Of a stretch of DNA of 6,997 nucleotides, positions 4,629 to 6,997 are shown one piece after another (positions within the stretch are counted from its first letter, which is position 1; every line of letters starts with the position of its first letter). Both the position numbers and the translations under genes were made by a program. This DNA comes from an uncultured Collinsella sp. (lineage in GTDB: Bacteria > Actinomycetota > Coriobacteriia > Coriobacteriales > Coriobacteriaceae), in the NCBI GenBank assembly GCA_902493915.1, contig CABUQY010000081.1:1-6997 (forward strand), in the 5' to 3' direction. The notes under the pieces are model-generated. The model searched no databases. It was not told the DNA's origin and worked only from the letters and a program-made list of their open reading frames with translations.

Positions 4629-5693
4629 GATAAGAACGAGCTGCAAAAGCGTATGGAACAGGCCATCCGCCTGACGGCACCTGGTCAGCCGATCCGCACC
4701 GCCCTCGACATGATCATCGCCGGTCACTTGGGCGCCCTTATCTGCGTCGGCGACACCGAAAACGTGCTCGCTGCCGGTAATGACGGCTTCCCGCTCAACA
4801 TTTCGTTCACCTCGAACCGTCTGTTCGAGCTCTCCAAGATGGACGGTGCCATCGTCATCGACGGCGACCTCACCCAGATCCTGCGCGCCAACTTCCACCT
4901 CAATCCCGATCCCTCGCTTGCCACGAGTGAGACGGGCATGCGTCACCGCACCGCCGCTCGCATGTCGGTGCTCACCGACGCCATCGTGATCTCGGTTTCG
5001 GCTCGTCGCGCCGTCGTCAACGTGTACGTCCACGGTAAGAGCTACGAGATTCAGCCTGTCACCACCATCATGAGCTCGGTCAACCAGCTCGTTGCCACGC
5101 TCCAGACCACCCGTCAGTCGCTCGATCGCTCCCTGCTGCGCCTGACGGCCCTCGAGCTCGACGACTACGTTACGCTCGCCGACATTACCGGTATTTTCTC
5201 GAGCTTCGAGATCATGCAACAGGCAAAGACCGAGCTTAAGGATTGCATCGTCAAGCTGGGTAACCAGGGCAAGCTCGTGCAGATGCAGCTCGAGCAGCTC
5301 GCGGGCTCCAGCATGGATACCGAATACGACTTGATGATCCGCGACTACGCAAGCGATTCCTCCGAGGCAAACGCCGAGAAGATTCGCGCCGAGCTGAGCC
5401 GCATGACGCCTAAGGACCTGTCCGACCCGCAGCACGTGGCGGCAGTTCTGGGCTATGACGACCTGGACGAGGACTCCGTCATGACGCCGCTGGGCCTGCG
5501 CACGCTTTCGCGCGTGTCCGTCGTGCGCGACGGCGTGGCCGAGAAGATCGTCGACGAGTACGGCTCGCTGCAGGAGCTCATGGATGACATCAGCGAGGAT
5601 CCGGAGCGCCTGGGCGACTTTGGCGTCAACAACCCTGCCATTCTTGCGGACTCCCTGTACCGCATGAAGGGCACCAAACAAGGGAACGCATAA
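4626..5693 (+). CDS. disA: DNA integrity scanning protein DisA, diadenylate cyclase
   Basis: DisA condenses two ATP into cyclic di-AMP and, in Bacillus, scans DNA as an octamer that stops cyclase activity at branched structures. The product is 355 aa, normal for the family. The DAC domain (about 10-145) carries both catalytic motifs, DGA (73-75, within KMDGAIVIDGD) and RHRTA (106-110, within SETGMRHRTAARMS). A helical linker domain follows (about 150-290), then a C-terminal helix-hairpin-helix region (LGYDDLD onward). The first hairpin segment, TPLGLRTLSRV, is recognisable. The second, normally a VEGIGEVRA-like turn, reads LGDFGVNNPA (329-338) and is degenerate. It heads an operon: its TAA overlaps the ispD ATG by one base. 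radA, a frequent neighbour elsewhere, is not adjacent here. Confidence 0.96.
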   Translation: MDKNELQKRMEQAIRLTAPGQPIRTALDMIIAGHLGALICVGDTENVLAAGNDGFPLNISFTSNRLFELSKMDGAIVIDGDLTQILRANFHLNPDPSLATSETGMRHRTAARMSVLTDAIVISVSARRAVVNVYVHGKSYEIQPVTTIMSSVNQLVATLQTTRQSLDRSLLRLTALELDDYVTLADITGIFSSFEIMQQAKTELKDCIVKLGNQGKLVQMQLEQLAGSSMDTEYDLMIRDYASDSSEANAEKIRAELSRMTPKDLSDPQHVAAVLGYDDLDEDSVMTPLGLRTLSRVSVVRDGVAEKIVDEYGSLQELMDDISEDPERLGDFGVNNPAILADSLYRMKGTKQGNA

Positions 5694-6421
5694 TGGCGCC
5701 CGTATGCGCCGTGGTCGTTGCCGGTGGCAGCGGCCAGCGCTTTGGTAACCCCGGTGGCAAGCAGCTCGTCAATGTAGCGGGCCGTCCGCTTATGAGCTGG
5801 TCCATCCGCGCGTTTGACCGTAGCGATAAGGTCGGCCACATCGTGGTGGTTTGCCCTGCCGAGCGCCGTGCCGAGATGCGCCGCCTGGCCATCGACCCGT
5901 TTGACTATGACACGCCCATCAGCTTTGCCGATGCCGGCGATACCCGTCAGGATTCCACCCGTGCCGGCGTGCATGCGGTTCCGGCGGGCTTTGAATACGT
6001 CGCCATTCACGACGGCGCTCGTCCGCTCATTACCACCGAGGCCATCGATCACGCTATCGACGTGCTGGTGAGTGACCGCGCCCTTGATGGTGTCGTGTGC
6101 GGTCAGCCCGCGATCGACACGCTCAAGATCGTTGACGGCGACAATATCGTCGAGACTCCGCCGCGTGAGCTCTACTGGGCCGCGCAGACGCCGCAGATCT
6201 TTAGCGTCGATGCTATGAAGCGCGCCCATGCCGCGGCGATTGCCGAGGGCTTTATCGGTACCGACGATTCATCGCTGGTCGAGCGCATGGGTGGGTGCGT
6301 CCGCTGCGTCCAGAGCCCACGCGACAACCTTAAGGTGACGGTGCCCGAGGACCTGCGTCCCGTAACTGCGATTCTGCTTGGCCGCATGGCCGAGGGAGAG
6401 GACCTTCCCCATGTTCAGTAA
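5693..6421 (+). CDS. ispD: 2-C-methyl-D-erythritol 4-phosphate cytidylyltransferase
   Basis: IspD transfers CMP from CTP to MEP, the third step of the MEP isoprenoid pathway, in the cytosol. The 242-aa product has the nucleotide-binding loop VVAGGSGQRFG (8-18) with KQL at 23-25. It also has the RQDSTRAGV segment (85-93), AIHDGARPL (104-112), GTDDSSLVE (189-197) and the C-terminal NLKVTVPEDL (212-221), all typical of the family. The key basic residues Arg16, Lys23 and Lys214 are present. Its ATG shares a base with the disA stop (TAATG), and AAGGGA at 5680-5685 is a suitable ribosome binding site, so translation is probably coupled. It overlaps ispF by 11 bases. The proteins are separate here, unlike the IspDF fusions of some proteobacteria. 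Confidence 0.96.
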   Translation: MAPVCAVVVAGGSGQRFGNPGGKQLVNVAGRPLMSWSIRAFDRSDKVGHIVVVCPAERRAEMRRLAIDPFDYDTPISFADAGDTRQDSTRAGVHAVPAGFEYVAIHDGARPLITTEAIDHAIDVLVSDRALDGVVCGQPAIDTLKIVDGDNIVETPPRELYWAAQTPQIFSVDAMKRAHAAAIAEGFIGTDDSSLVERMGGCVRCVQSPRDNLKVTVPEDLRPVTAILLGRMAEGEDLPHVQ

Positions 6422-6905
6422 CCTGCGCATTGGCCACGGCTACGACGTCCACCGTTTGGTGGAGGGGCGTCGATGTATCATCGGCGGGGTCGACATTCCC
6501 TACGAGCGCGGCCTGCTGGGCCACTCGGATGCCGATGTGCTCGCGCACGCGCTGGCCGACGCCATTCTGGGTGCCTGCCGCGGGGGAGACATCGGCAAGC
6601 TATTCCCCGACACCGATCCCGCCTACGAGGGTGCCGATTCGATGGTGCTGCTTGCCCGCGTAATGGACTATGCGCGCGAGCTGGGCTTCGAGTTTGTCGA
6701 TGCCGATTGCACCATTGCCTGCCAGCAGCCTAAGATCACCCCGCATCGCGATGCCATGCGCGCCAACCTGGCCCATGCCCTGGGCGTTGACGTCGAAAAC
6801 GTGGGCGTCGCCGCCACCACGACCGAAAAGCTCGGTTGGGAAGGCCAGGGCGAGGGAATCGGTGCCTGGGCTGTCTGTCTGCTACAGAAAACCGTTAAGG
6901 AGTAA
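6411..6905 (+). CDS. ispF: 2-C-methyl-D-erythritol 2,4-cyclodiphosphate synthase
   Basis: IspF cyclises CDP-ME 2-phosphate to MEcPP with release of CMP, the fifth MEP-pathway step; the enzyme is a trimer with zinc at each active site. The 164-aa product carries the metal ligands in GHGYDVHRL (8-16; Asp12, His14) and LLGHSDADVLAHAL (35-48; His46). It also has the DIGKLFPDTDP loop (60-70), the DADCTIACQQPKI strand (97-109) and the CDP-binding ATTTEKLGWEGQGEG (135-149). The start at 6411 gives the family N-terminus (MFSNLRIGHGYD). An in-frame ATG 33 bases upstream is rejected because it adds unlike residues deep within ispD. AGGGAGAGG around 6393-6401 is the likely ribosome binding site. cysS follows after three bases. 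Confidence 0.96.
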   Translation: MFSNLRIGHGYDVHRLVEGRRCIIGGVDIPYERGLLGHSDADVLAHALADAILGACRGGDIGKLFPDTDPAYEGADSMVLLARVMDYARELGFEFVDADCTIACQQPKITPHRDAMRANLAHALGVDVENVGVAATTTEKLGWEGQGEGIGAWAVCLLQKTVKE

Positions 6906-6908
6906 CGA

Positions 6909-6997
6909 ATGCGTATCTACAACAGCGCTACCCATAAAAAGGAAGAGTTTCAGCCCATCGAGTCCGGCAAGGTCCGCATGTACGTGTGTGGCCCCAC
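6909..6997 (+). CDS. cysS: Cysteinyl-tRNA synthetase, N-terminus (partial)
   Basis: The gene is cut by the right edge after 29 codons plus two bases. The visible residues start MRIYNSATHKKEEFQPI and end MYVCGP followed by the first two bases of a Thr codon. This is the class I CysRS opening in which the Cys of CGPTVY is a zinc ligand that selects cysteine. AAGGAG at 6897-6902 is six bases before the ATG. Three bases separate it from ispF, so it is the fourth gene of the disA operon in this window. The disA-ispD-ispF-cysS order is familiar from Gram-positive genomes. Confidence 0.93.
   Translation, partial: MRIYNSATHKKEEFQPIESGKVRMYVCGP

Noticed and set aside
4596..5681. A 361-codon open frame antisense to disA
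   Set aside because: It is a composition artefact opposite disA, whose DGA and RHRTA motifs are intact. The same applies to 5453-6229 antisense to ispD.

Overview
The window looks like chromosomal DNA from a high-GC Gram-positive gut anaerobe of the Coriobacteriia, most like Collinsella. That placement is an inference from codon usage rich in G/C at third positions, the protein sequences, and the order disA-ispD-ispF-cysS; no 16S or other marker is present. No tRNA, rRNA, CRISPR array or insertion sequence was recognised.

Layout. Bases 1-251 are AT-richer and hold at most the tail of an unidentified gene plus the leader of pepD. pepD (252-1709, +) encodes an M20-family Xaa-His dipeptidase and ends at a strong intrinsic terminator (1765-1813). 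Facing it on the minus strand is a HipBA-type toxin-antitoxin pair (hipB 3142-3573, hipA 1837-3141) whose reading frames abut exactly (TAA then ATG). Its promoter carries three copies of a 16-bp operator-like unit. The most upstream copy lies inside a hairpin that probably terminates mntP, and the U-tract of that hairpin doubles as the likely -35 of hipBA.

Next on the minus strand is mntP (3694-4278), a Mn(II) exporter. Its leader is a clear yybP-ykoY manganese riboswitch (4369-4466) with an overlapping intrinsic terminator (4332-4375), so high Mn should switch the exporter on. Downstream of the terminator is a short tract complementary to the conserved aptamer motif.

Divergent from mntP is a tightly packed housekeeping operon on the plus strand. 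disA (4626-5693, TTG start) is a diadenylate cyclase. ispD (5693-6421) and ispF (6411-6905) are steps three and five of the MEP isoprenoid pathway. cysS (from 6909) is cysteinyl-tRNA synthetase, cut by the window edge. The junctions are a 1-nt overlap, an 11-nt overlap and a 3-nt gap, which indicates co-transcription and coupled translation. Between mntP and disA lies a previously unexplained inverted pair of 16-bp elements (14/16 identical), one in front of each divergent transcript.

The genes are mostly known families. The parts that most merit a second look are regulatory: the hipBA operator/terminator overlap, the mirrored element shared by mntP and disA, the complement downstream of the riboswitch, and a degenerate C-terminal helix-hairpin-helix in DisA.
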